Positions 45,155 through 52,680 of a stretch of 64,000 nt of DNA are shown in pieces. Location: positions 2,418,001 to 2,482,000 of the forward strand of contig NZ_CP085840.1 of assembly GCF_020715685.1 (NCBI RefSeq), given 5' to 3'. The translations under genes and the position numbers were made by a program. The DNA comes from Dermatobacter hominis (GTDB lineage: Bacteria > Actinomycetota > Acidimicrobiia > Acidimicrobiales > Microtrichaceae). The notes under the pieces were generated by a model, which was given only the letters and a program-made list of their open reading frames with translations, did no database searches and had not been told where the DNA came from. Every line of letters starts with the position of its first letter. The stretch's first letter is position 1.

Positions 45155-46159
45155 TCAGCCCACCGTCTCCGGATCGCGGACCGCCGGCGGCTGCGCCGAC
45201 GGATCCCACTCCGAGCGCTCCCGCATCGCGCGCTTGTCACGGCGGTGCAGCAACCACACCGAGACGGCGAAGATGATGCCGGTGAAGATCGTGAACAGCG
45301 CGGACGGGAGGCGCCGGTAGCCGAGGTTGCGCTCCATCAGCACGGTGACCGTGTCGGCCTGCTCGTTGATCTGCGCCGGCGGCGGCGCCTCACCCGGTGC
45401 GACGACCTGGGCGGCGTTCTGCTGGACGGTCACCGCGGCGTAGAGCGGCGGGTTCTTGGGCTCGAAGACGGTCTGCACCCGATGCCAGACCTGCGAGATC
45501 GTCGAGCGCTCGCCCTTCACGGTCTCGGGCTCGGCGCCGGGCTTGCCGCCGAAGAAGAACACGTCCTTGACCGTGTAGCTCGACGACGCCGTCTCGGAGC
45601 CGAACGCCTGCGCCGCGATCAGCGTCGCGTCCGCGGAGGCCGAGGCCTCGCCGCGACGGGAGTCCGTCTCGGAGAGGATGCGCCAGCCGTTGAGCTCCTC
45701 GTCGACCTGCGCCTTGAGCGCCGGCGCCGCGGTGACGGCCTTGGTCAGCGTCGTGGCCTTGAAGCCCTCGCCCTCGGTCGCCTCGATCTTCTCCTGCACG
45801 TCGGGGTGATCCGCGAGGTAGTCCGACAGCAGCTGCTGCGGGTCCTCGAGGTCCTCGGTGCGTGGCAGCTGCTCGAGCACGTCGTTGATCGGTTCGCCGC
45901 TCCGGCTGAAGTTGATCTCCTTGGCGACCCACGACGGGTCCTTGCCGCGGAGGCCGATGCCGTAGATCCACCAGATCGCGCCCATGGAGAACATCCAGCC
46001 GAACAGGCCGGCCATCGCGATCAGGAAGCCGTTGCGGAGGCCCGTGTTCGTGGCGAGGAGCAGGTACACGGAGCCGATCAGCACGCCCACGCCGACGAGC
46101 ACCACGAGGATGCCGCGGATGTGCGGGTCGAACTGGATGGCGGCGAGAAGGTTGATCAT
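45155..46159 (-). CDS. Membrane protein of unknown function between bc-complex and nuo genes
   Basis: A 334-residue protein. Two helices lie near the N-terminus ([40 protein letters not shown]). A soluble middle region of about 180 residues follows. A third helix lies near the C-terminus ([17 protein letters not shown]) with a basic tail ([10 protein letters not shown]). There is no cofactor motif. The position, four bases after the diheme cytochrome c stop and two bases before nuoA, suggests a role in the assembly or stability of the respiratory complexes. I do not recognise a family. Confidence 0.7.
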   Translation of the reverse strand: MINLLAAIQFDPHIRGILVVLVGVGVLIGSVYLLLATNTGLRNGFLIAMAGLFGWMFSMGAIWWIYGIGLRGKDPSWVAKEINFSRSGEPINDVLEQLPRTEDLEDPQQLLSDYLADHPDVQEKIEATEGEGFKATTLTKAVTAAPALKAQVDEELNGWRILSETDSRRGEASASADATLIAAQAFGSETASSSYTVKDVFFFGGKPGAEPETVKGERSTISQVWHRVQTVFEPKNPPLYAAVTVQQNAAQVVAPGEAPPPAQINEQADTVTVLMERNLGYRRLPSALFTIFTGIIFAVSVWLLHRRDKRAMRERSEWDPSAQPPAVRDPETVG

Positions 46160-46164
46160 CGGAC

Positions 46165-47403
46165 TCAGTTGCTCCCGGCCTCGTCCCGCGGGACGTCGAC
46201 GAAGGTGGGGGACTCGATGGTGCCGGCGAGCGGCGACTTGACCGTGGAGTCGTTGGAGAGGTTGCGCTCGTAGGTCACGATCGCCCACACCTCCTCGGGC
46301 GTCAGCAGGCCCTCGGGACCGAAGTCGGGCACGCCCTCGGCCTCCTTGCCCGTGTTGCGGTTCACGCCGAAGCCCGGCATCTGCGGGTTGCCCTGCTTGC
46401 GGGAGAAGTAGAGCTTCCCCTCGTCCATGCCGTTCCAGACCAGGTTGAAGTGCTGCTGCTCGGTGGCCTCGTTCTCGACGCCGGTGAGGTCGGGCCCGAA
46501 CGAGCCGTACTGCAGGCGGAGGAAGGGCTGCCAGGCCTGGCCGTACGGCGCCCCGGCCACGTGGCAACGGGCGCAGGAGTACGAGCCCTGGGCCAGCGAC
46601 TGGTTGTTGAACAGGATCTCGCCGAGCCGCAGCTCGTCGGCGCGGGACAGCCGGTTGGCGTTCACGGCCTCGACGTCACCGTTCGGGACGACGTCCTGGT
46701 TCGACTTGCGGACCTCGACCATGCGGTCGTAGAGCCCGGGATCGATCGACTTCACGAAGTCGTCGACCTGCGTCCGGAGCTCCTTCGGCTTCAGCTGCAC
46801 CGACCACAGGTACGCGATGAGGTCGTCGACCTGCTGGGTGGTCAGCGGGCCACCGCCAGGGGTGCCCCACGCCGCCATCGGGGTGCCGGGGCGGCCGTAG
46901 TTGAGGACGTAGCGGACCTGGTCCTCGTTGTAGCGGTAGAGGACGTTGTTGAGCGCCGGGGCGTTCCACGAGACCTGGCCGACGAACTGGCCGTTCTGGT
47001 CGTTGATGATGAACGTCGTCACGCCACCCACGCCGGCACCGCCGTGGCAGGTCACGCACTGGGCGCCCTCTTCGTAGAGGGTGAGGCCGCGCTCGATGAA
47101 CAGCTCGCTGTACATCTCGACCGCGCCCTCCTGGCGGCCGGGCTCGGCGAGCCAGTACAGCGGCAGGGCGACGGCGATCACGGCGAGGAGGCCCAGCGCC
47201 GAGAACAGCGCCATGTTGAGCTTCTTGCCCTCGAGCTCCTCGTCGGACAGGTACTGCTTGCGGTTCGGCGCCAGCTCGATCTCGGAGCCGACCTCCTTCT
47301 GGCCAGCCCGCAGGTTGGCGAAGAACCACACGACGAACCCGATCGCCACGATGGCGAGGATCACGAAGCCGAAGGCCCGTTGGGTCGATGTTGCGACGAT
47401 CAT
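46165..47403 (-). CDS. Diheme cytochrome c subunit of the quinol:cytochrome c oxidoreductase
   Basis: A 412-residue protein with two N-terminal hydrophobic segments (about residues 10-31 and 63-85) and two c-type heme sites, CVTCH (116-120) and CARCH (277-281). A distal methionine candidate is in GNPQMPGFG. It likely plays the cytochrome c1/QcrC role, passing electrons from the Rieske protein to the oxidase. Its topology differs from mycobacterial QcrC, which has one C-terminal anchor. ATG start; an in-frame GTG nine codons upstream is possible. Confidence 0.8.
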   Translation of the reverse strand: MIVATSTQRAFGFVILAIVAIGFVVWFFANLRAGQKEVGSEIELAPNRKQYLSDEELEGKKLNMALFSALGLLAVIAVALPLYWLAEPGRQEGAVEMYSELFIERGLTLYEEGAQCVTCHGGAGVGGVTTFIINDQNGQFVGQVSWNAPALNNVLYRYNEDQVRYVLNYGRPGTPMAAWGTPGGGPLTTQQVDDLIAYLWSVQLKPKELRTQVDDFVKSIDPGLYDRMVEVRKSNQDVVPNGDVEAVNANRLSRADELRLGEILFNNQSLAQGSYSCARCHVAGAPYGQAWQPFLRLQYGSFGPDLTGVENEATEQQHFNLVWNGMDEGKLYFSRKQGNPQMPGFGVNRNTGKEAEGVPDFGPEGLLTPEEVWAIVTYERNLSNDSTVKSPLAGTIESPTFVDVPRDEAGSN

Positions 47404-47524
47404 GTGGTTCCCGTATGTCTCCTCGTGCACCGGCCGGGCCGGTCACCGTGCTCCCTCTGAGGCGGCCCGTGGGGCCGCGCCTGCTGCCTGGAAGAGTTGC
47501 TGCTGATGCCCTCGGTCGAGCCGG

Positions 47525-48394
47525 TCAGTGGCCGCCGCTGGCCGCACCGATGCAGTGCGGGCCCTCGGCCTCCTGGCCGGTGGTGTTCGTGCCGATCGGC
47601 GGGCCCTGGATGACCTGGCCGGTGTTCACGATCAGGTTGCCGCCCGAGACCTCGGTGCCGAAGCGGTCCATGCCGCGAGGGGCGGGGCCGCCCTTCTTCT
47701 CGCCGGCCTGGTTGTACTGCGAGCCGTGGCAGGGGCACTCGAACCACTGGGAGCTGTTGCAGCTCGGGACGCGGCAGCCGAGGTGCGGGCACTTCTGATA
47801 GAGCACCGCAAGGCCGGCCTTCATGGCGTTGAGGACCGCCGGGGCGTACGCCTGCTCCGCCTTGGGCAGCGCTGACGACGGGTAGTTGGTGATCCAGAGC
47901 CGGCCCTCTGGCTTGTAGAGGAAGCCGTTGCTCTTCTCCACGTCGGCCGACAGGTCGGTCACCTTGCCGAAGTTGATCTTCGAGCCGAAGCCGCTCGAGC
48001 CCGACGGCCACAGGAAGGCGATGATCGACGTGCCGAACGCCGCGATGGACAGGCCCATCATGGCGATGACGCCACGGTTGAGGAACTGCCGGCGGGTGAC
48101 GTCGTAGGTCTCGGGGTCCGGCGGGACGAACACGGCGGGCGTCGCCGCGGCCACCGGCTCGATGTCGCCGCCGCGGCGCTCGAGCGCGACCGAGCGCTCG
48201 ATCTCCTTGCCGGAGGGCGCCTGCGCGACGAGCGCGGCCGACTCCTTGCGGGCGGCCTTGTCGCGCTTCACCGACTCGCGCGAGAGCGAGCCGGTCGCCG
48301 AGTCGGCGTCCCGGCGACGGGCCGCGCCGACGAGGGCGAAGGCCGCCAGCAGGACGATGACGATGACGGCGACGACGATGAAGAACCCGGACAT
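47525..48394 (-). CDS. Rieske iron-sulfur protein of the bc complex
   Basis: A 289-residue QcrA-like subunit. Helices lie at residues 4-24 and about 108-130; the second is preceded by a TRRQFLNRG element resembling a Tat motif. The cluster site is KCPHLGC (202-207) and CPCHGS (220-225). It accepts electrons from quinol at the P-side. A 121-base gap without a gene separates it from the cytochrome c gene. Confidence 0.88.
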   Translation of the reverse strand: MSGFFIVVAVIVIVLLAAFALVGAARRRDADSATGSLSRESVKRDKAARKESAALVAQAPSGKEIERSVALERRGGDIEPVAAATPAVFVPPDPETYDVTRRQFLNRGVIAMMGLSIAAFGTSIIAFLWPSGSSGFGSKINFGKVTDLSADVEKSNGFLYKPEGRLWITNYPSSALPKAEQAYAPAVLNAMKAGLAVLYQKCPHLGCRVPSCNSSQWFECPCHGSQYNQAGEKKGGPAPRGMDRFGTEVSGGNLIVNTGQVIQGPPIGTNTTGQEAEGPHCIGAASGGH

Positions 48395-48410
48395 GTCAGC
48401 TCACCTCACA

Positions 48411-49226
48411 TCACAGCTCGAAGAACACGCCGTCGATCCACGGCAGCGTGAAGTTGAAGCCGGGTCCCCGGAAGAAGGACCCGATGATCGCGATGACCGC
48501 CCAGAACATCAGGAACACCGTCATCAGCGAGACCGCGAACTTGCGGTCCTCGGGCTTGTTGGACGGGTTCTTGTCCATGTAGGGGGCGAGGATCAGGACG
48601 AAGATGCCCATGCCCGGGATGGTCACGCCGGCGACCATCGGGTGGAACATCGTCAGGAGCTCCTGCAGGCCCAGGAAGTACCAGGGGGCCTTGGAGGGGT
48701 TCGGCGTCTGGTTGACGTTCGCCAGCTCGAGGAGCGGGGCGTTGACCACCCACGAGAAGATCAGCAGGAACGTGGTGCACACCAGGGCGGCCACGAACTC
48801 GACGATCAGCAGGTGCGGCCAGACGTGGACCTTGTCCTGCGGCTTGGCCTTGACGTCCTGGATGGACCCGGACTTCACCACCGTCAGCAGGCGCTGGGTG
48901 TGGCCACCCGGGCCGGCGGCGAGCGGCGGACCGCCCGCGGTCGCGACCGTGCCACCCGCAGCGGCGACCGGGGCCACGGCGGTGGCGGTGCCACCGCCCG
49001 CGGCGGCGACCGGCTCGTCGCCCCCGCCGGCCTTGCGGGCCTTCGCGGCCTGCGACCGCGCGAGCAGGTGCGCGGGGATCCGGCTGTCGGTGGGCGCGGC
49101 GGCCTCCTCCGACGCCGGGGCGTCGGCGGCCGGCGCGGCGTCGCCGCCCTCGGGCGCGGCCTTCGCCGCGGCCTTCTCCTTGGCCGCCTGGGCCCGCTTC
49201 AGGAGGTGCTCTGGTACCTCGGTCAT
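48411..49226 (-). CDS. Cytochrome b C-terminal subunit (PetD-like) with repeated N-terminal motif
   Basis: A 271-residue protein whose C-terminal half matches the C-terminal domain of cytochrome b (KAPWYFLGLQELLTMFHP, then GMGIFVLILAPYMDKNP). Three hydrophobic helices follow a long soluble N-terminus. The N-terminus has two copies of a short helix motif, MTEVPEHLLKRAQAAKEK (1-18) and SRIPAHLLARSQAAKARK (48-65). The same motif begins the cytochrome c encoded at 51422. With the separate N-terminal cytochrome b gene this makes a split, b6f-like cytochrome b. The split is seen directly; the role of the motif is unknown. Confidence 0.85.
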   Translation of the reverse strand: MTEVPEHLLKRAQAAKEKAAAKAAPEGGDAAPAADAPASEEAAAPTDSRIPAHLLARSQAAKARKAGGGDEPVAAAGGGTATAVAPVAAAGGTVATAGGPPLAAGPGGHTQRLLTVVKSGSIQDVKAKPQDKVHVWPHLLIVEFVAALVCTTFLLIFSWVVNAPLLELANVNQTPNPSKAPWYFLGLQELLTMFHPMVAGVTIPGMGIFVLILAPYMDKNPSNKPEDRKFAVSLMTVFLMFWAVIAIIGSFFRGPGFNFTLPWIDGVFFEL

Positions 49227-49284
49227 GCGCTCTCACCCCGCAGGGAGGTCTGGGGATCGGTGGGGACTGCCACTGCGAGCGACC

Positions 49285-50067
49285 TCACAGCGGTCCGGAG
49301 ATGCCGCCGTCCTTGCGCACCCTCCAGAAGTGGATGGCCATGAAGATGACGGTGATGAACGGGAAGAACAGCACGTGCAGCACGTACCATCTCAACAGGG
49401 TGTTGGTGCCGATCTCCGCGCCGCCGAGCAGCACGAAGCGCACCTGGTTGCCGAACACGGGGGTGTAGCCGATCATGTTCGTGCCCACCGTCACCGCCCA
49501 GAGGGCCAGCTGGTCCCAGGGCAGCAGGTAGCCGGTGAACGACAGGAGCAGGGTCAGCGTGAGCAGCACCACGCCGATGACCCAGTTGAACTCCCGAGGC
49601 GCCTTGTATGCCCCGTGGTAGAAGACGCGGGCCATGTGCAGGAACACCGAGATCACCATCAGGTGAGCGGCCCATCTGTGCATGTTCCGCACGAGCAGGC
49701 CGAAGGTCACCGAGGTCTGCAGGGCGTAGATGTCGTCCCACGCCTGCGCCGCGGTCGGCCGGTAGAAGAACATCAGGAAGATGCCGGTGACGGTGAGGAT
49801 GATGAACAGGAAGAAGCTCAGCCCGCCGAGGCAGAGGGTGTAGCTGACCTTCACGGCGTGCCGCTTCACCTTCACCGGGTGGAGGTGGTACAGCACGCTG
49901 TTCATGATCACGTACGACCGGTTCCTGGGGCTGTCGGAGTAGCCCTTCCGGAAGATCGAACCGGGGCGGAAGATCGAGTTCCACGCCTGCGAGCCCTGGA
50001 CGTTGTCCGTGAGCTCCGACATCTTGTCCGACAGCTTGCTCTTGCCGCCCTGCATCGTCTTGGCCAC
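49285..50067 (-). CDS. Cytochrome b N-terminal subunit (PetB-like)
   Basis: A 260-residue four-helix cytochrome b. The heme ligand histidines lie in HRWAAHLMVISVFLHMARVF and, later, in YVLHVLFFPFITVIFMAIHF. LLPWDQLALWAVTVGTN contains the quinol-site region. It holds the two b hemes that bifurcate electrons. GTG start. A 58-base gap separates it from the C-terminal cytochrome b gene. Confidence 0.92.
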   Translation of the reverse strand: MAKTMQGGKSKLSDKMSELTDNVQGSQAWNSIFRPGSIFRKGYSDSPRNRSYVIMNSVLYHLHPVKVKRHAVKVSYTLCLGGLSFFLFIILTVTGIFLMFFYRPTAAQAWDDIYALQTSVTFGLLVRNMHRWAAHLMVISVFLHMARVFYHGAYKAPREFNWVIGVVLLTLTLLLSFTGYLLPWDQLALWAVTVGTNMIGYTPVFGNQVRFVLLGGAEIGTNTLLRWYVLHVLFFPFITVIFMAIHFWRVRKDGGISGPL

Positions 50068-50132
50068 GGGCTACTCCCTAGTCCGATCGGCGGTCGTGAG
50101 TCGAATCACGGCGGTGTGCTCGGAGGCGCCCA

Positions 50133-50549
50133 TCAGCCGAGCCGCATCCCGTAGCCGTAGCCGTGCGTGTTGGTGCGCTGGTGGGGGTCGCCGCCGGCGA
50201 CCGGATCGCCCACCTTGCCGAGGATGATCACGCCCGTCGGGCACCGGTCGACGCAGAGCGCGCACCGGGTGCAGACGTCGTCGTCGATGAGGAAGACCAC
50301 GTGGTCGGAGGGGTCGACGCCCGGCTGGTCGGTGTTGACCGCCTCCTCGATGGAGTCCGGCTGCACCATGTGGATGCACTTCCACGGGCAGATGTCCACG
50401 CAGCCCTCGCACATGATGCACTCGGACTGGTCGATGTGGATGAACTGCTTGGGCTTGACCGCCTTGGCGAGGTAGTCCGCGTCGACCTCCTGGAGGACGT
50501 AGTCGTCGCGGAACTCCGGCATCGGCGGGTTCGCATCGGTGGTGGCCAT
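50133..50549 (-). CDS. 2x[4Fe-4S] ferredoxin-type subunit in the bc-complex operon
   Basis: A 138-residue protein with two cysteine motifs, CIMCEGCVDICPWKC and CTRCALCVDRCPTGV, giving two [4Fe-4S] clusters. No signal peptide is seen, so it should be cytoplasmic. Ferredoxins are not standard parts of bc complexes. Its position ahead of the cytochrome b genes suggests electron delivery to, or association with, the N-side of the complex (inference). ATG start. Confidence 0.85.
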   Translation of the reverse strand: MATTDANPPMPEFRDDYVLQEVDADYLAKAVKPKQFIHIDQSECIMCEGCVDICPWKCIHMVQPDSIEEAVNTDQPGVDPSDHVVFLIDDDVCTRCALCVDRCPTGVIILGKVGDPVAGGDPHQRTNTHGYGYGMRLG

Positions 50550-50573
50550 CGTGGGCTGTCCTCGCTCGCTGGC

Positions 50574-51038
50574 TCAGGCCCGCTTCATCAGCGGTCGGCC
50601 GTAGGTGGACACGGGCTCGACGCTCTCCGCCGCCTCCGCGCGCTTGCCGCGGTTCTGCCACCAGGCCCACATCCACATCTGCCCGCCGAGGAAGACGACG
50701 TAGATGAGCACCGCGACGACGTCGCGGACGGCCTGCGCCGACACCTGGATCGGGATCCAGGGGGTCTGGATGGTCCAGCCCGTGAAGGGCACCACCATGA
50801 TGCCGTTCGGGCCGAGCCAGATGCGGTCGGGGCGCCAGTTGAGCTCGGAGTCCGCCCAGGTCAGCCAGTGGTGGGGCACCACGCCGTAGATCCAGAAGAG
50901 GATGAAGAAGATGTAGACGCCCGCCAGCATGGCCTCGCCCCAGGTGATCGGGGTCCCGGCGGGTCGGCGCTTGGCATAGGGGAAGATCGGAGCGACCAGC
51001 AGCACTGCGACCAGCAGTGACGTGAAGAACGCGACCAC
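50574..51038 (-). CDS. Small membrane protein, first gene of the bc-nuo block
   Basis: A 154-residue protein with three hydrophobic helices (FTSLLVAVLLVAPIFPYA, MLAGVYIFFILFWIYGVV, VAVLIYVVFLGGQMWMWAWW) and a Trp-rich soluble loop between the second and third. There is no cofactor motif and I do not recognise a family. GGAGGAG ahead of the GTG supports this start. As first gene after the putative Rex operator it may be a small accessory subunit of the complex. Confidence 0.65.
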   Translation of the reverse strand: MVAFFTSLLVAVLLVAPIFPYAKRRPAGTPITWGEAMLAGVYIFFILFWIYGVVPHHWLTWADSELNWRPDRIWLGPNGIMVVPFTGWTIQTPWIPIQVSAQAVRDVVAVLIYVVFLGGQMWMWAWWQNRGKRAEAAESVEPVSTYGRPLMKRA

Positions 51039-51053
51039 GGAGCTCCTCCGCTC

Positions 51054-51067
51054 GTGAAGGTGTTCAC
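51054..51067. promoter_or_regulatory. Putative Rex operator upstream of the bc-nuo block
   Basis: GTGAAGGTGTTCAC reads GTGAA-N4-TTCAC, an exact match to the core of the actinobacterial Rex operator (TGTGAACNNNTTCACA). The outermost bases (C and C) do not fit the full palindrome. It begins 15 bases before the GTG of the first gene. A possible -10 box (TAGTCT on the minus strand, 51069-51074) lies immediately upstream, so a bound repressor would cover the start of transcription. A rex gene is present in this window. Confidence 0.6.
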
Positions 51068-51122
51068 CAGACTACGTCGGCCGTCCGGAGGCCTGTCGCC
51101 AGGCGAGATCGGACGGTCAGGG

Positions 51123-51136
51123 CGTGGTCTACCACG
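51123..51136. promoter_or_regulatory. Palindrome in the respiratory intergenic region
   Basis: CGTGGTCTACCACG is a 6-bp inverted repeat with a two-base centre, in the 383-base gap between the bc-nuo block and the cytochrome c gene. It may be an operator; nothing else supports that. Confidence 0.25.
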
Positions 51137-51190
51137 GCCCGACGCGGCGGAGCACATCCGGGACGGGGCCGACCCGCGGGTGCCGAACCG

Positions 51191-51275
51191 GTCGTGGTCG
51201 CCTGCCCCGAGCCCGTCGTGGTCGCCTGCCCTGAGCCGTCTTGGTCGCCTGCCCTGAGCCGTCTTGGTCGACGGT
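51191..51275. repeat. Tandem repeat of about 23 bp in the intergenic region
   Basis: About 3.6 copies of a 23-24-base unit beginning GTCGTGGTCGCCTGCC or GTCTTGGTCGCCTGCC: 51191-51214, 51215-51237, 51238-51260, then a partial copy. Copies differ by single bases. It is not a CRISPR because there are no spacers. The remaining part of the 51039-51421 gap holds no gene that I can support. Confidence 0.8.
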
Positions 51276-51411
51276 GCAGCAGCGTGCCTAGAGTGGGCCG
51301 GAACGCCCGAGCGGCCGGTGCTGGCACCGCGCGCCGGGGGGCTCGGCCAGTGGTGCCGGGTCCGCCGAGCGAGTGCTAGAGAACAGCCGAGCGGTAGGAC
51401 CCTGACGCGGC

Positions 51412-51424
51412 GGAGGCAGCGTTG
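51412..51424 (+). promoter_or_regulatory. Ribosome-binding site deciding a TTG start
   Basis: GGAGG at 51412-51416 is five bases before TTG (51422). No ATG or GTG fits upstream in that frame. The TTG start also restores the N-terminal motif TEIPEHLL seen in the cytochrome b protein. Confidence 0.6.
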
Positions 51425-52168
51425 ACCGAGATCCCCGAGCACCTTCTGGCCCGCAGCAAGGCGCGCCGTGCCGCCATGGGCGGCGGCGGTGGCGACGACG
51501 CGCCCGCCGCGGCCACGCCGGCTGCCGCCGACGCCGCGACGCCCGCGCCGGCCGCTGCGGCGGCGCCCGCGGCCGCAGCGCCCGTGGCGCCGGTCGAGGC
51601 CAAGGTCGAGCCCACCCCGCCGTGGGTCGAGGCCGCGCAGGCCCGGAAGAAGATCCCCTACTGGGCCGTCCCGGTCCTCTTCCTGCTCCCGCTCTGGGCC
51701 GTCGTCTACGCGCTCACGCTCGACCCGCCCACCAACGCCGACAGCCCGATCACCGTCGGCGCCGAGGTGTACAGCACCAACTGCGCCACCTGCCACGGCC
51801 CGACCGGCGGCGGCAGCGGCAACATCCCCGCCCTCATCGGCGACACCGCTGTCACCAAGGAGTTCCCGAAGCCGGCCGAGCAGATCGCCTGGGTGGCGCT
51901 CGGCTCCGCCGGCTGGACGCAGGCGGGCGAGACCAAGCTGCCCGGCGGGAGGGCCGTGGCCGGCGGCATGCCGGCGTGGGCGGCCTCGCTGGAGCCCGAG
52001 GACCTGATGGCGGTCGTCCTCCACGAGCGCACGACGCTCGACAAGGAGGAGTTCGACATCGAGGCGTGGGAGGACGGCTTCGAGGAGACCCTCACGAAGT
52101 ACGTCCCCGACGAGGCCGACGCCTACATGGCGGTCCTCGAGGAGTGGAAGACCACGCCCCCGGCGTGA
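51422..52168 (+). CDS. Membrane-anchored monoheme cytochrome c
   Basis: A 248-residue protein with a TTG start. The N-terminal motif TEIPEHLLARSKARR is followed by an Ala/Pro-rich linker of about 45 residues. One membrane helix (WAVPVLFLLPLWAVVYAL) comes next, then a c-type cytochrome domain with heme site NCATCHG and a methionine candidate in AGGMPAWA. It likely carries electrons between the bc complex and the terminal oxidase. It is divergent from the bc-nuo block and four-base coupled to the next gene. Confidence 0.8.
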   Translation: MTEIPEHLLARSKARRAAMGGGGGDDAPAAATPAAADAATPAPAAAAAPAAAAPVAPVEAKVEPTPPWVEAAQARKKIPYWAVPVLFLLPLWAVVYALTLDPPTNADSPITVGAEVYSTNCATCHGPTGGGSGNIPALIGDTAVTKEFPKPAEQIAWVALGSAGWTQAGETKLPGGRAVAGGMPAWAASLEPEDLMAVVLHERTTLDKEEFDIEAWEDGFEETLTKYVPDEADAYMAVLEEWKTTPPA

Positions 52169-52680
52169 GCAACCGCTGGAAGCTGCGGCTCCTCGGGATC
52201 GCAGCGGTCGTCCTCGTCGTGATCGGCATCGTGCTGGTCGTGACGGGGGGCGACGACGAGCCGGCCGGCCCGTCCACCACCACGACGACGGCGGCCGAGG
52301 GCCAGGCCCCCAGGGCCACGCTGCCGCTCGACGACACCTCGACCGCCGGCGTCAGCGCGCTCGCCGGGCTCACGATCCCCGACGGCGTGGCCGACTTCCT
52401 GTCCGCGGGCACCGAGGACCGGGCGCAGCTCGACGTGACCTTCACCCTGCCGACCGACCAGGTGGCGACGTTCACCTCGGGTTCGGGCTTCCCGACCCTC
52501 GTCGAGGGCGACCAGGTCATCACGCACTCCTCGCCGCTCTGGAAGGTCAACCCCGGGGGCACGGTGTCCGGCGCGGCCGACACCTTCCGCGGCGACGACG
52601 GCTCGGTGGCCCGGGCGGTGGAGACGGTGCCCGAGGGCGACCGCGTCCGCGTCCGCCTGGTGATCAGCCCGGCGGGCTGA
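52165..52680 (+). CDS. Membrane-anchored protein of unknown function
   Basis: A 171-residue protein. It has a short basic N-terminus, one helix (LLGIAAVVLVVIGIVLVV), a Thr-rich linker, then a small extracytoplasmic beta-rich domain. There is no cofactor motif. The GTG start overlaps the cytochrome c stop (GTGA). It may be a partner or chaperone of the cytochrome; unknown. Its 3' end overlaps the convergent transporter gene by 17 bases. Confidence 0.6.
   Translation: MSNRWKLRLLGIAAVVLVVIGIVLVVTGGDDEPAGPSTTTTTAAEGQAPRATLPLDDTSTAGVSALAGLTIPDGVADFLSAGTEDRAQLDVTFTLPTDQVATFTSGSGFPTLVEGDQVITHSSPLWKVNPGGTVSGAADTFRGDDGSVARAVETVPEGDRVRVRLVISPAG

Noticed and set aside
51191-51275. Possible CRISPR array
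   Set aside because: The 23-bp units are directly adjacent with no spacers, and no cas gene is nearby.
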